A DNA stretch of 64,000 bases from Streptomyces parvus (GTDB taxonomy: Bacteria; Actinomycetota; Actinomycetes; Streptomycetales; Streptomycetaceae), in contig NZ_CP135079.1 in the NCBI RefSeq assembly GCF_032121415.1, positions 6,262,001 to 6,326,000 on the forward strand, written 5' to 3'. This document shows, in pieces, positions 17,442 through 26,165 of this stretch. The position numbers and the translations under genes were made by a program. The notes below the pieces were generated by a model. That model was not told where the DNA came from and ran no database searches. It was given only the letters and a program-made list of their open reading frames with translations. Each line of letters begins with the position of its first letter. Positions within the stretch are counted from its first letter, which is position 1.

Positions 17442-18341
17442 TCAGACCACCAGGCGCAGCGACCTCTCCGCGATGCCGAGCCGTACGCTCTGACCCCAGG
17501 TCAGCTCCAGGGCATCGGCTTCCATCCCGTCGCCGAAGACCACGATCCGGTCCGACTCCACGGTCAGCCGCAGCCCCTGTCCGCGCCCCAGTTCGCCCGC
17601 CACCCGCGACGTCCCGGTCGCCGGCGACGGCCAGGCCTCGCGCACGAACCACAGGAGGCGTGCGTCGCACGGCGCGGGCAGCGGCAGCGCGCTGCCGCGC
17701 TCCCGCCACAACGAGCGGAGCCAGCCGGTGGCGCCCGTGCCGGTGCCGACCAGCACCCCGGAGGAGGCCTGGGCCTCGCCGGGAGCGCTCTCGCCGTCTT
17801 CGCCCAGGCGGTAGCGGGCCGTCTGGTGGCCGGGTGGCCCGAGGTAGATCTCGTTGAGGGCGATGATGCGCTGCGTGTCGTCGGCGACGGCCTCGACCAT
17901 GGTCAGCTCATCCGCTCTCCCCCCGGCGGCGGTCGCGGCGCGCAGCAGGGCCGCCGCGTCGGCGTGACGGTGGCGTACCAGGACGCCGGGGTTGCGCCCC
18001 GGGGCGGTGTCGATGCCCACCACCGGCTGTCCGGACAGGTACTTCGCGGTGTTGGCGACGAGACCGTCCTGACCCACCACGACCACCACGTCCTCCGGCG
18101 CGAACAGGAAGCGGTCCAGGTCCGCCCGCTCCACCCGGGTCGAGCGCCAGGTGAGCGGCACCGCCGCCGCCACCTCGCGCAGCGCCTGCCGGGTGTCCTC
18201 GTGGCGGCGGGCCACCTCGTCGATCGAGCGGCCCCGGCTGGACAGGAAGAACGCGGCCTGCCCGTGCGTCCCGTGCCGGGCGAGCAGCTCCTCGTACTCC
18301 GTCCGCCGGTGGACGAGCACCGCCCGGGGCGCCAGGCTCAT
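17442..18341 (-). CDS. NAD kinase-like protein
   Basis: This is a 299-residue protein, close to NAD kinase length. It keeps a changed GGDG motif (VVVVVGQDGLVANTAKYL), a NEIYLG in place of the usual NDI segment and a Ser/Thr-Gly rich nucleotide loop (SSGVLVGTGTGATGWLRSLW). This makes it a diverged member of the NAD/diacylglycerol kinase fold, not the housekeeping NadK. Its ATG overlaps the stop of the SPFH gene by four bases (ATGA), so the two are translationally coupled and should work together. Confidence 0.75.
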   Translation of the reverse strand: MSLAPRAVLVHRRTEYEELLARHGTHGQAAFFLSSRGRSIDEVARRHEDTRQALREVAAAVPLTWRSTRVERADLDRFLFAPEDVVVVVGQDGLVANTAKYLSGQPVVGIDTAPGRNPGVLVRHRHADAAALLRAATAAGGRADELTMVEAVADDTQRIIALNEIYLGPPGHQTARYRLGEDGESAPGEAQASSGVLVGTGTGATGWLRSLWRERGSALPLPAPCDARLLWFVREAWPSPATGTSRVAGELGRGQGLRLTVESDRIVVFGDGMEADALELTWGQSVRLGIAERSLRLVV

Positions 18342-19351
18342 GCGCTCGCTCCGCCTTCCGGGCGGCCGAGCTTGGCGAGCAGCCCGGTGAGGACGTCGGG
18401 GGAGAGGGTGAGGCTCTCGATGCGCGGCAGGTTCTCCGCGAGGCGGGTCGCCGCCAGCGCGTGCAGCGTGGCCGGATCGACCTCGCCGTGCACCCGCAGC
18501 CAGGCGGCCTGCGCCTCGGCCCGGGCCCCGCCCGTCTCGCGCGCCGCCTCGGCCTCCGCCCGGGCCAGGCGCACCTTGCGGGCCGCCTCCGCCTCGGTCC
18601 GTACGCCGTCGGCGGCGGCCTTCTCCTCCGCCTCGCGGCGGGCGTTCGTGCCGCGCTGGTCGACCAGCTGCTCCTCGCGCCGGGCCAGTTCGATCTGGCT
18701 GGCCAGCTCGTTCTCGGCGATGGCGCGCTCCCGCTCGACAGCCACGGCCCGCCGTTCGTAGGTGGCCCGGTCCGCCTCCTGCTGGATCTGCTCGCGGGCC
18801 GGGGTGCGCAGGGCGCGCTCGACCTCGGCCTCGGGGCGGATCGCGACGACGCGTACGGCCACCACGTCGATGCCGGTGGCCGGGAGGCGGGGCTCGGCGG
18901 CGAGACCGGTGGCGACCCGTTCGCGTACGGAGGCGACGCCGTCGACCAGGGCGGCGGCCAGCGGGGTGCGGGCCAGGACGTCCAGGGTGTGCTGCTGTGC
19001 GGTCTCGGTAAGGAGGGTGGCGATCTGCTCCAGCGGTGCGCCACGCCAGCTGCCGGTGTCCGGGTCGACGGAGAAGTCGAGCCGGTTCGCCGCCTCGGCC
19101 GGATCGCTGATCCGGTAGGTGACGGTGGCCTGGACGGTGACGTCCTGGAAGTCGGCCGTACGGGCGTGGAACGCCATGGCGAGCTCCCGGTCGTCGACCG
19201 GCACCTCGGACAGCGCCGCCGACAGCGACCGGTACCAGAAGCTGAGCCCCTGCCCGTCGTGGGCCAGATTGCCGCGCTTGTGGTGGCGGATGTGGGCGGT
19301 GGGCGCGGAGCGCAGGTGGCGCCAGCCGAAGCGCCGGGTGATGTCGGCCAT
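18338..19351 (-). CDS. SPFH/Band 7 domain protein
   Basis: This is a 337-residue protein, ATG at 19349-19351 after AAGGGGG. The first half has the SPFH beta-rich pattern with FHARTADFQDVTVQATVTYR and IDVVAVRVVAIRPEAEVERA. The second half is a long Ala/Glu/Arg coiled coil (about residues 195-290; AEAEAARETGGARAEAQAAW) as in flotillin and stomatin families. There is no clear N-terminal membrane anchor, so it may sit on membranes through partners. It is the first gene of a coupled pair with the NAD-kinase-like gene. A longer in-frame reading into the SDR relic upstream is not a real start. Confidence 0.8.
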   Translation of the reverse strand: MADITRRFGWRHLRSAPTAHIRHHKRGNLAHDGQGLSFWYRSLSAALSEVPVDDRELAMAFHARTADFQDVTVQATVTYRISDPAEAANRLDFSVDPDTGSWRGAPLEQIATLLTETAQQHTLDVLARTPLAAALVDGVASVRERVATGLAAEPRLPATGIDVVAVRVVAIRPEAEVERALRTPAREQIQQEADRATYERRAVAVERERAIAENELASQIELARREEQLVDQRGTNARREAEEKAAADGVRTEAEAARKVRLARAEAEAARETGGARAEAQAAWLRVHGEVDPATLHALAATRLAENLPRIESLTLSPDVLTGLLAKLGRPEGGASA

Positions 19352-19383
19352 GATGAGGACCCCCTTGATTTCGTCATGAAGAC

Positions 19384-19411
19384 GATAAAGGGTGGGCCTG
19401 ATTAGAGTCAA
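19384..19411 (-). promoter_or_regulatory. Predicted promoter of the SPFH / NAD-kinase-like operon
   Basis: Read leftward, TTGACT (19406-19411) is followed after 17 nt by TTATCG (19383-19388), or after 16 nt by TTTATC. This fits a vegetative -35/-10 pair 32 bp before the SPFH start. The match is by eye only. Confidence 0.5.
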
Positions 19412-19419
19412 GGTGACTA

Positions 19420-19921
19420 TTAAAGGGATGTGGGGCGGTGGGTGGCCGTGTACCTGGCCGGGATCTCGCCGCCTCCGTGTACGGCGAGGTCGGCGCCGTT
19501 GACGTACGAGGAGAGGTCGCATGCCGGCCAGAGGCAGGCCCGCGCCACATGGGCCCGCCTTGGCGGCGGAGTAGGCGGCGGTGCCCGGCTGCGGGGTGTG
19601 GGCGGAGACGCTGCCGATATTGATCACGCTCCCGCCGTCCTGCTGCTCCCGCATCGCCAGGTTCGCCGCCTGGGCCGTGTAGAAGGGGGTGAGGAGGTTG
19701 AGCGCGACCACCTTTACCGGATCCCGCAGGTCTGCCACCCGGAAACCGGCCTCGCGCCCGCCCGTCGACGGCAGGGCGGCCGGAGTCGAGCGTCCGCGGA
19801 CCATGCCGCCCGCGCCGCTCGCCAGGAAGGCTCTCGCGATCGTGGCCCCCGGGCCCCTGGTGCCGCCGGTGACGAGCACGGCCCGTCCGGTGAAGTCCAT
19901 CGTGTGGGGCTGCTCGTCCAT
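19420..19921 (-). pseudogene. Short-chain dehydrogenase/reductase, internally deleted
   Basis: The gene begins MDEQPHTMDFTGRAVLVTGG with the TGG-T-R-G-P-G cofactor loop, then loses about 60-70 residues after VADLRDP and resumes at VVALNLLTPFYTAQAANLAM. It keeps INIGSVSAHTPQPGTAAYSA with the catalytic Ser, Tyr and Lys. It then shifts frame and ends in DLSSYVNGADLAVHGGGEIP as normal SDRs of this type do, stopping at 19420-19422. It is about 500 bp instead of about 780 bp, so it is decayed. A TetR-type operator is still present upstream. Confidence 0.7.
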
Positions 19922-19946
19922 GGTCGGACCTCCTGCGTCGAAATCT

Positions 19947-19964
19947 ACCAAGCGCTTGTTTGGT
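19947..19964. promoter_or_regulatory. TetR-type operator ACCAAGCGCTTGTTTGGT
   Basis: This 18-bp imperfect palindrome has matching ACCAA ... TTGGT ends and an AAGCGCTT centre. It is the kind of site bound by TetR repressors that control SDR genes, and lies 26 bp upstream of the SDR relic start. Confidence 0.5.
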
Positions 19965-20010
19965 TTGGCGGAGCGGACGGGGGCCGGGTCGTGACAGGGG
20001 GCGGATACAC

Positions 20011-20048
20011 GGCCGGCCGGTGACCTTTGCAGAGGTCACCGGCCGGCC
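20011..20048. terminator. Hairpin after the TetR gene
   Basis: A perfect 16-bp stem pairs GGCCGGCCGGTGACCT (20011-20026) with 20033-20048 around the loop TTGCAG. It lies 80 bp past the TetR stop on the minus strand and is a likely terminator. Confidence 0.65.
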
Positions 20049-20127
20049 GGGCGGTGCGCCGCCCCCGTCCCCACGGTGCGGCGCGGGTGGACCGTCCCCA
20101 TCCGCTGGGACAGGCGGTCCACGTCTG

Positions 20128-20757
20128 TCAGGACTCCGGCGCTCCCGCCCTGAGTCCGAGGCCCGGGAGGATCGCCAGCTCCACGAACCGGGTCAGATAC
20201 GCGGCGTCGGCGTAACGCCCCTCCAGCAGCGGCCGGGCGCGCAGCACGCCGAGCAGCTGGGCCGCCACGAACTCGGCCGCCGGGAGGTCCGCCGCGATCT
20301 CGCCGCGCTCCTGGCCCCGCCGGACCATCGCGTCGATCGCCGCGACCTCCGGCAGGATCAGCGCCTCGCGCAGCGCGCACAGCAGCTCCGGGCTCTGCAG
20401 CGCGGCATGGCTGAGGGCGTGCATCAGCGGGGTGTCGCTCCCCGACGCTTCGCCGATCGCCCGCGCGGCCTCCATCAGGTCCCCGGCCAGCGTCCCGGTG
20501 TCGATCTTCGGGAGCCGCATCCGCCGGGTGCCGTGGAGCGCGGCCACCACCAGCTCCGGCTTGGAGCCCCACTGCCGGTAGAGCGTCGACTTCCCGCACC
20601 GGGTGCGCGAGGCGACGCCCTCCATCGTCAGTGATTCGTAACCGCTCTCCCGCAGCAGTTCCAGCACCGCCGTGTAGAGCTCCTGCGCCCGCTCCGGTGT
20701 GATCTTCGACCGGGGGGAGGAGAGGGCTGACTCCGGTACGGAATCGGGCGACGGCAT
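20128..20757 (-). CDS. TetR-family repressor
   Basis: This is a 209-residue protein, ATG at 20755-20757. The N-terminal HTH is typical: LYTAVLELLRESGYESLTME then VASRTRCGKSTLYRQWGSKP, followed by an all-alpha ligand domain of normal length. It is divergent from the PAP2-DMT pair, and the space between them carries four copies of a GTGTACCGATAC-like site. So it most likely represses that pair and itself. The ligand is unknown. Confidence 0.9.
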   Translation of the reverse strand: MPSPDSVPESALSSPRSKITPERAQELYTAVLELLRESGYESLTMEGVASRTRCGKSTLYRQWGSKPELVVAALHGTRRMRLPKIDTGTLAGDLMEAARAIGEASGSDTPLMHALSHAALQSPELLCALREALILPEVAAIDAMVRRGQERGEIAADLPAAEFVAAQLLGVLRARPLLEGRYADAAYLTRFVELAILPGLGLRAGAPES

Positions 20758-20799
20758 GGGCTGTACCTCCAGCGGCGGTGCGGTGAGGTTCTCGATATG

Positions 20800-20863
20800 C
20801 CAGTGTACCGATACGGCCGTGTACCGATACGCCGACGTATCGGTACACTGGCGTATCGATACG
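20800..20863. promoter_or_regulatory. Multi-copy TetR operator
   Basis: CCAGTGTACCGATAC (20800-20814) is matched by a perfect inverted copy at 20837-20851. Between them is a further direct copy, GTGTACCGATAC (20819-20830), and right after them the palindrome CGTATCGATACG (20852-20863). Four related half-sites in 64 bp lie in the divergent tetR/PAP2 promoter region. Confidence 0.75.
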
Positions 20864-20920
20864 GCGTGGATCGACAGGACCCAGCCGTCCCGCTACCGCT
20901 TCGCATCCAAGGGGGCACGG

Positions 20921-21793
20921 GTGAGACTCGCCCGCACCGAGCCCACGGACCAGGAGCCGGACATACGTGCCCGACCGCCCCTCGTCCGCGAGTTCCTTCT
21001 CGTGGCCGGACTCTTCCTGGCCTACAAGTTCGGCCGTCAGGCCGCCAACGGCCATGTCGAGGAGGCGTTCCGCAACGCGGGGAGCGTCTGGGACCTCGAA
21101 CGTGCCCTGCACCTTCCCGGTGAGGGCGCCGTCCAGGGGCTGCTGCTGCACAGCCAGCCCCTGACCCACGCGGCGAACACCTACTACGCCGCCGTGCACT
21201 TCCCGGCCACGGCCCTCTTCCTGGTCTGGCTCTACTGGCGCCGCCCCGCCCACTACGTCCGGTCCCGCCGCGTACTCGCCGCGCTCACCGCCGCGGCCCT
21301 GGCACTGCACCTGTTGTTCCCGCTGGCCCCGCCCCGGATGCTCCCGGCCGCCGGGCTCGTCGACACCGGCCAGGTCTACGGGCCGACGGTGTACGGGCAG
21401 ACGCCCGCGACCGACACGATGGCGAACCAGTTCGCCGCGATGCCCTCGCTGCACGTCGGCTGGGCAGTGATGGTCGCGGTCGGGCTGATCGCCGCCACCC
21501 GCTCACGGTGGCGCCGGCTGTGGCTGCTGCACCCGGCGCTCACCCTGTTCGTCGTCGTGGGCACGGCGAACCACTACTGGCTCGACGCGATCGTCGTCGT
21601 GGCCCTGCTCGCCGTCGCCCTCGCCGCGTTCCGGCTTCCGCTCCCGGCCCGGACCCTCCCGGCGCGGCTGCCGGAGCCGGGCGCGTGGGGAAGCGGTGAC
21701 GGGGTTCCGGTGCCCGTGTACGCGAGTGGCGTGCGGTCTGCGATCTCCGAGGTGCCTGTGGCCTCCGGGACGTACGCGGGCGGCGCGCGATGA
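20921..21793 (+). CDS. PAP2-superfamily membrane phosphatase
   Basis: This is a 290-residue protein from a GTG at 20921; earlier starts lie in the operator. It has about six membrane segments. PAP2/inositol-phosphorylceramide-synthase type motifs are present: AAMPSLHVGWAVMVAVG (Ser-His of domain 2) and NHYWLDAIVVV (His and Asp of domain 3). Such enzymes act on lipid phosphates in the membrane. The gene is first in a two-gene operon with an ATGA overlap to the DMT gene and is under the divergent TetR repressor. Confidence 0.8.
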   Translation: MRLARTEPTDQEPDIRARPPLVREFLLVAGLFLAYKFGRQAANGHVEEAFRNAGSVWDLERALHLPGEGAVQGLLLHSQPLTHAANTYYAAVHFPATALFLVWLYWRRPAHYVRSRRVLAALTAAALALHLLFPLAPPRMLPAAGLVDTGQVYGPTVYGQTPATDTMANQFAAMPSLHVGWAVMVAVGLIAATRSRWRRLWLLHPALTLFVVVGTANHYWLDAIVVVALLAVALAAFRLPLPARTLPARLPEPGAWGSGDGVPVPVYASGVRSAISEVPVASGTYAGGAR

Positions 21794-22752
21794 ACGCCAC
21801 GCTGCTCGCCGTCGCGCTCTCCCTCGTCTCCGCCGGCGCCTACGCGGCCGCCGCCGTCGCCCAGTCCCGGCTCGCCGGGCGTACCGAGCCCGGCACCGGG
21901 GTCCTGCGGATGCTGGGCCGGGGTGCATGGTGGTCGGCGGTCGGCCTCAACGCCGCGGGCGCGTTGCTGCACGTCGCCGCGCTCAACTACGGCCCGCTCA
22001 CCCTGGTCCAGCCCCTGGGTGCGCTCACCCTCGTCGTCGCCGTCCCGCTCGGGGCGCGTGCCGCCGGGCGCCGGGTCGGCCCTACCGAGTGGCGGGGCAC
22101 CGCCCTGACCCTGCTCGGCCTCGGCGCGCTGCTGCTGACCGCGGGAGGCTCCGCCCCGCACGAGACCCTCAGCCTCCCCGAGGCCCTCGGCGTGGGGGCG
22201 GCCACCATGGCGGTCGTCGCCGGGCTCAGCCGGCCCGGGGCCCGGCCGGGGCTGCGGCACGCGGCGGCGTCCGGGATCACCTCCGGTGTCGCCTCCGCGC
22301 TCACCCAGACCCTCACGGTCGCCGTCACCGACCACTCCGGCGGCCCGCTGTTCAGCTGGCGGCTGCTGACGGTGGCGCTGCTCGTCTCCGCCTTCGCGAT
22401 GGGCGGCCTGCTGCTGTCCCAGACCGCGTACCGGGGCGGGCTCGGCGCACCGCTCGCCGTGGTCACCCTCGCCAACCCGGTCGCCGCGGCTGCGATCGGC
22501 CTGGCCCTGCTCGGTGAGCGTCTCCAGGGCGGGCCGGTCAGCCTGGTGCCCGCTCTGCTCGGTACGGCGGCGGCCGTGCGCGGGGTGGTCCTCCTCAGTC
22601 GGGCCCAGGCGCGGAACGCGGACCCGGGTGAGGCGCCTGGGGGGCCCGCGCCCGTGGCTCCGGTGCCCTCGCGGGTCGTCATCGGCAGCCCTCGTCCCGC
22701 GGCCGTCCCGGAACCCCTGGCCGTACGCGCGGGGGGCGCGCCGCACCCGTGA
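21790..22752 (+). CDS. DMT-superfamily (EamA-like) membrane transporter
   Basis: This is a 320-residue protein with about nine or ten hydrophobic segments in two repeats, the DMT layout: NYGPLTLVQPLGALTLVVAV in the first half and GAPLAVVTLANPVAAAAIGL in the second, followed by GERLQGG before the last segment. The final 50 residues are a Pro/Ala-rich soluble tail. It overlaps the PAP2 gene by four bases. Substrate unknown. Confidence 0.75.
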   Translation: MNATLLAVALSLVSAGAYAAAAVAQSRLAGRTEPGTGVLRMLGRGAWWSAVGLNAAGALLHVAALNYGPLTLVQPLGALTLVVAVPLGARAAGRRVGPTEWRGTALTLLGLGALLLTAGGSAPHETLSLPEALGVGAATMAVVAGLSRPGARPGLRHAAASGITSGVASALTQTLTVAVTDHSGGPLFSWRLLTVALLVSAFAMGGLLLSQTAYRGGLGAPLAVVTLANPVAAAAIGLALLGERLQGGPVSLVPALLGTAAAVRGVVLLSRAQARNADPGEAPGGPAPVAPVPSRVVIGSPRPAAVPEPLAVRAGGAPHP

Positions 22753-22815
22753 CGCCGGGCCGCACCGGGCCCGCACGCGGGACGCCCGGGCCGCACCCCT
22801 GAACGCTCCGTGCCC

Positions 22816-23349
22816 TCAGGCGGTGTCCAGGTCCGCGATCGCCCGGGTCAGCCAGCCGATCCAGAACGTCTCCAGGTCGAGGCCTCCCCGCAGCACGAGA
22901 TGCCGCAGCCGCCCCTCGTCGGTCGTCGGCGGCGGGGTGAAGTCCCGCTCCTCGATCTCCTCGTACTCCGCCAACTGCCGCTCGTGCAGCGCGAGGTGGC
23001 GGCGCAGCTCCGCGCCCATGCCGTGCGTCCCGACGACCGCGGCCGCCCGCATCCGCAGCAGCAGCGGATCGCGGACCGGCCGGGGGTCCTCGGGGTGCGC
23101 CACCCAGGCCGCCAGTTCCTCGCGCCCCGCGGGCAGCACCTCGTACTCCTTCTTCTGCCCCCGGGCCGGCGCCGCCGTGGGCAGCGCCCTGATCCGTCCG
23201 GCCTGCTCCAGTTTGCCCAGCTCGCGATAGATCTGCTGGTGGGTCGAGGACCAGAAGTAGCCGATCGACCGGTCGAACCTGCGGGTCAGTTCCAGACCCG
23301 AGGACGGCTTCTCCAGCAGGGCGGTGAGAATCGCGTGCGGCAGTGACAT
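22816..23349 (-). CDS. PadR-family regulator
   Basis: This is a 177-residue protein. The ATG at 23347-23349 has AGGA eight bases upstream; an ATG 9 bp earlier is possible. The N-terminal winged helix reads LPHAILTALLEKPSSGLELT, FWSSTHQQIYRELGKLEQAG, and the C-terminal half is the helical dimerisation domain. It lies 57 bp after the start-side neighbour fadH on the same strand, downstream of it, so it may autoregulate or control fadH. Converges with the DMT gene. Confidence 0.85.
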   Translation of the reverse strand: MSLPHAILTALLEKPSSGLELTRRFDRSIGYFWSSTHQQIYRELGKLEQAGRIRALPTAAPARGQKKEYEVLPAGREELAAWVAHPEDPRPVRDPLLLRMRAAAVVGTHGMGAELRRHLALHERQLAEYEEIEERDFTPPPTTDEGRLRHLVLRGGLDLETFWIGWLTRAIADLDTA

Positions 23350-23405
23350 GACGTGCATCCTAAGGACGGGGGTGCGCGGTGGTACGGGCCCCCGGCGGGG
23401 TGGGG

Positions 23406-25421
23406 TCAGAGCGTGGCGGCCAGCTCCGTGCCCTGGCGGATGGCCCGCTTCGCGTCCAGCTCGGCCGCCACGTCCGCGCCGCCGATCAGATGGACCGGGA
23501 CGGCCCGCGCGCTCAGCTCCTCGTACAGCTCGCGACGCGGCTCCTGGCCCGCGCACAGCACGACCGTGTCGACCGGCAGCACGCGCCGCTCACCGTCGAC
23601 GGTGAGGTGGAGGCCCTCGTCGTCGATGAGGTCGTACGAGGCGCCGGCGATCATCTCGACGCCCCGGTGGCGCAGTTCGGTGCGGTGGATCCAGCCGGTC
23701 GTCCTGCCGAGCCCCGCGCCGACCTTGGTCGTCCTGCGCTGGACCAGGTGGACCGTGCGCGGCGACTCGGGGCGCTCGGGGGCGCGCAGCCCGCCGCGCT
23801 CCGCGTAGGCGGTGTCGACGCCCCACTGCCGGAAGAACGTGTCCGCGTCCAGGCTCGCCGCGTCGCCGCCGTCGGTCAGGAACTCCGCGACGTCGAAGCC
23901 GATGCCGCCCGCGCCGACGATCGCGACCCGGTCGCCCACCGGCGCCCCGTCGCGCAGCACGTCCAGGTAGCTCACGACGTTCGGGTGGTCCGTGCCGGGG
24001 ATCGCCGGGGTACGCGGCTCGACGCCGGTGGCCAGCACGATCTCGTCGAAACCGTCCAGGGTCCCGGTGTCGGCCCGGGTGGAGAGCCGCACGTCGACGT
24101 CCAGCTCCGCAAGCCGCGTACGGAAGTAGCGCAGCGTCTCGTCGAACTCCTCCTTGCCCGGCACCCGGCGGGCCACGTTCAGCTGGCCGCCGATCTCGTG
24201 CGCCGCGTCGAACAGGGTCACCGCGTGCCCCCGCTCGGCCGCCGTCACCGAGCACGCGAGGCCCGCCGGACCCGCCCCGACCACGGCGACGCGCTTACGG
24301 GTCCGGGTCGGGCTGAGCACCAGCTCGGTCTCGTGGCAGGCGCGCGGATTGACCAGACAGGAGGTGATCTTGAGGCTGAAGATGTGGTCCAGGCAGGCCT
24401 GGTTGCAGCCGATGCACGTGTTGATCGCGTCCGCCCGGCCCGCCGCGGCCTTCGCGACGAACTCCGGGTCGGCCAGGAACGGGCGGGCCATGGAGACCAT
24501 GTCCGCCCGGCCCGAGGCGAGGATCTCCTCGGCGACCTCGGGGGTGTTGATGCGGTTGCTCGTCACCAGCGGTACGGAGACCGCGCCGCGGACCTTCTCG
24601 GTCACCCAGCTGAACGCGCCGCGGGGTACGGAGGTGGCGATCGTGGGGATCCGCGCCTCGTGCCAGCCGATGCCGGTGTTGATGATCGTCGCGCCCGCCG
24701 CCTCGATCTCCCGCGCGAGCGTCACGACCTCGTCCAGCGTCGATCCGCCCGGCACCAGGTCCAGCATGGAGAGCCGGTAGATCAGGATGAAGTCGTCGCC
24801 GACCCGCTCACGGACCCGGCGAACGATCTCGATGGGAAGCCGGATGCGGTTCTCGTACGAGCCGCCCCAGCGGTCGGTGCGGTGGTTGGTCGCGGCGACG
24901 ATGAACTCGTTGATCAGATAGCCCTCGGAGCCCATGATCTCGACGCCGTCGTACCCGGCGAACCGCGCCAGCTCCGCCGCCCGGACGAACTCCTCGATGG
25001 TCTCCTCGACCTGCTCGTCGGTGAGCGCGTTCGGGACGAACCCGCTGATCGGGGCCTGGATCGCGCTCGGGGCCACCAGATCCGGGTGGTGCGCGTAGCG
25101 GCCGAAGTGCAGGATCTGCATCGCGATCCGGCCGCCCGCCGCGTGCACCGCCGTGGTGATCTCGCGGTGCTGCTCCGCCTCCGCCTCGTCCGTCATCTTG
25201 GCCCCGCCGGGGAAGGAACAGGCCCGCTCGCTGGGGGCGATGCCGCCGGTGACCATCAGGCCGACGCCGCCCCGGGCGCGCTCGGCGTAGAAGGCGGCCA
25301 TCCGCTCGAAGCCGCGCTCGGCCTCCTCCAGACCGATGTGCATCGATCCCATGAGCACCCGGTTGGGCAGGGTGGTGAACCCGAGGTCCAGCGGGCTCAG
25401 CAGGGTCGGGTACGGGCTCAT
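23406..25421 (-). CDS. fadH: NADPH-dependent 2,4-dienoyl-CoA reductase
   Basis: This is a 671-residue protein, ATG at 25419-25421 with GGAGGAG upstream. Residues 1-340 form the old-yellow-enzyme TIM barrel with FMN. The 4Fe-4S site follows as CIGCNQACLDHIFSLK then ITSCLVNPRAC. The C-terminal half has two Rossmann folds: VAVVGAGPAGLACSV for FAD and VAIVGAGGIGFDVAEF for NADPH. This is the single-chain FadH layout for degrading unsaturated fatty acids in beta-oxidation. A 14-bp palindrome lies 58 bp upstream of the start. Confidence 0.9.
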   Translation of the reverse strand: MSPYPTLLSPLDLGFTTLPNRVLMGSMHIGLEEAERGFERMAAFYAERARGGVGLMVTGGIAPSERACSFPGGAKMTDEAEAEQHREITTAVHAAGGRIAMQILHFGRYAHHPDLVAPSAIQAPISGFVPNALTDEQVEETIEEFVRAAELARFAGYDGVEIMGSEGYLINEFIVAATNHRTDRWGGSYENRIRLPIEIVRRVRERVGDDFILIYRLSMLDLVPGGSTLDEVVTLAREIEAAGATIINTGIGWHEARIPTIATSVPRGAFSWVTEKVRGAVSVPLVTSNRINTPEVAEEILASGRADMVSMARPFLADPEFVAKAAAGRADAINTCIGCNQACLDHIFSLKITSCLVNPRACHETELVLSPTRTRKRVAVVGAGPAGLACSVTAAERGHAVTLFDAAHEIGGQLNVARRVPGKEEFDETLRYFRTRLAELDVDVRLSTRADTGTLDGFDEIVLATGVEPRTPAIPGTDHPNVVSYLDVLRDGAPVGDRVAIVGAGGIGFDVAEFLTDGGDAASLDADTFFRQWGVDTAYAERGGLRAPERPESPRTVHLVQRRTTKVGAGLGRTTGWIHRTELRHRGVEMIAGASYDLIDDEGLHLTVDGERRVLPVDTVVLCAGQEPRRELYEELSARAVPVHLIGGADVAAELDAKRAIRQGTELAATL

Positions 25422-25479
25422 CCGGGATCTCCTCCGCAAGGGGTCGTCGCGTCAGTTGTAGACCACGCCGAACCGCTTA

Positions 25480-25493
25480 TGCAACAAGTTGCA
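25480..25493. promoter_or_regulatory. Palindrome TGCAAC-AA-GTTGCA upstream of fadH
   Basis: This perfect 6+2+6 palindrome is 58 bp upstream of the fadH start and in an AT-richer spot of the divergent fadH/doxX region. It could bind the neighbouring PadR protein or a fatty-acid TetR regulator. Confidence 0.5.
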
Positions 25494-25637
25494 CAATGAT
25501 CTGCGTCGCACGCCGGGGCGTGCGGCGTCCGGCCCGTGCCCCGTACGGCGTAGTCGGCCGCGCCCGTCGGCCACCCGCCCACGAGAGTGGGATCCGTATC
25601 GGAAATCCCTCGTCACCCCCTCGCCCCGGGAGTCCTC

Positions 25638-26165
25638 ATGGTCTGCTTCAACCGGCGTGATCTCGGTCTGCTCGCCCTGCGCGTCGGCACCGGCGCGGTG
25701 CTCGCCGCCCACGGCAGCCAGAAGCTGGCCGGCTGGTTCGGCGGCGGAGGCATCCAGGGCACCACGGCGGCGATGGAGGCGATGGGGTTCCACCCGCCCA
25801 AGCACAGCGCCGTGGCCGCCGGGCTCGGCGAGGCGGGTGGCGGTGTGCTGCTGGCGCTGGGGCTCGCCACTCCGGCGGCGGGCGCGGCGGCCGCCGGGGC
25901 GATGGCCGGTGCGGTGGCCGTGCACGCACCGGCGGGCTTCTTCGCCCAGGGCGGCGGCTACGAGTACCCGGCGTTCCTCGGGTTCACCGCCGCGGCCATC
26001 GGTCTGGCCGGCCCCGGGCGCTACTCCGTGGACCACGTCACCTGCCATGTCTTCGACCGGCCCTGGATGGTCGCGCTGGCCTTCGCGGGCAGCGCGGCCG
26101 CGGCCGCCGCGGTGGTCGGCAGGCGGGCGAAGGGACAGGCGGCCCAGAAGCAGGAGACGTCCTGA
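25638..26165 (+). CDS. DoxX-family membrane protein
   Basis: This is a 175-residue protein, ATG at 25638 after GGGAG. Four hydrophobic segments have the DoxX pattern: LGLLALRVGTGAVLAAHGSQ then KLAGWFGGGGI, and later FAQGGGYEYPAFLGFTAAAI. DoxX proteins sit in the membrane and take part in redox and thiol-linked processes; the partner here is unknown. Its stop overlaps the next gene's ATG by one base (TGATG). Confidence 0.8.
   Translation: MVCFNRRDLGLLALRVGTGAVLAAHGSQKLAGWFGGGGIQGTTAAMEAMGFHPPKHSAVAAGLGEAGGGVLLALGLATPAAGAAAAGAMAGAVAVHAPAGFFAQGGGYEYPAFLGFTAAAIGLAGPGRYSVDHVTCHVFDRPWMVALAFAGSAAAAAAVVGRRAKGQAAQKQETS

Noticed and set aside
23379..25499. A 706-codon plus-strand frame opposite fadH
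   Set aside because: fadH on the other strand has its full set of cofactor motifs; this frame has none.
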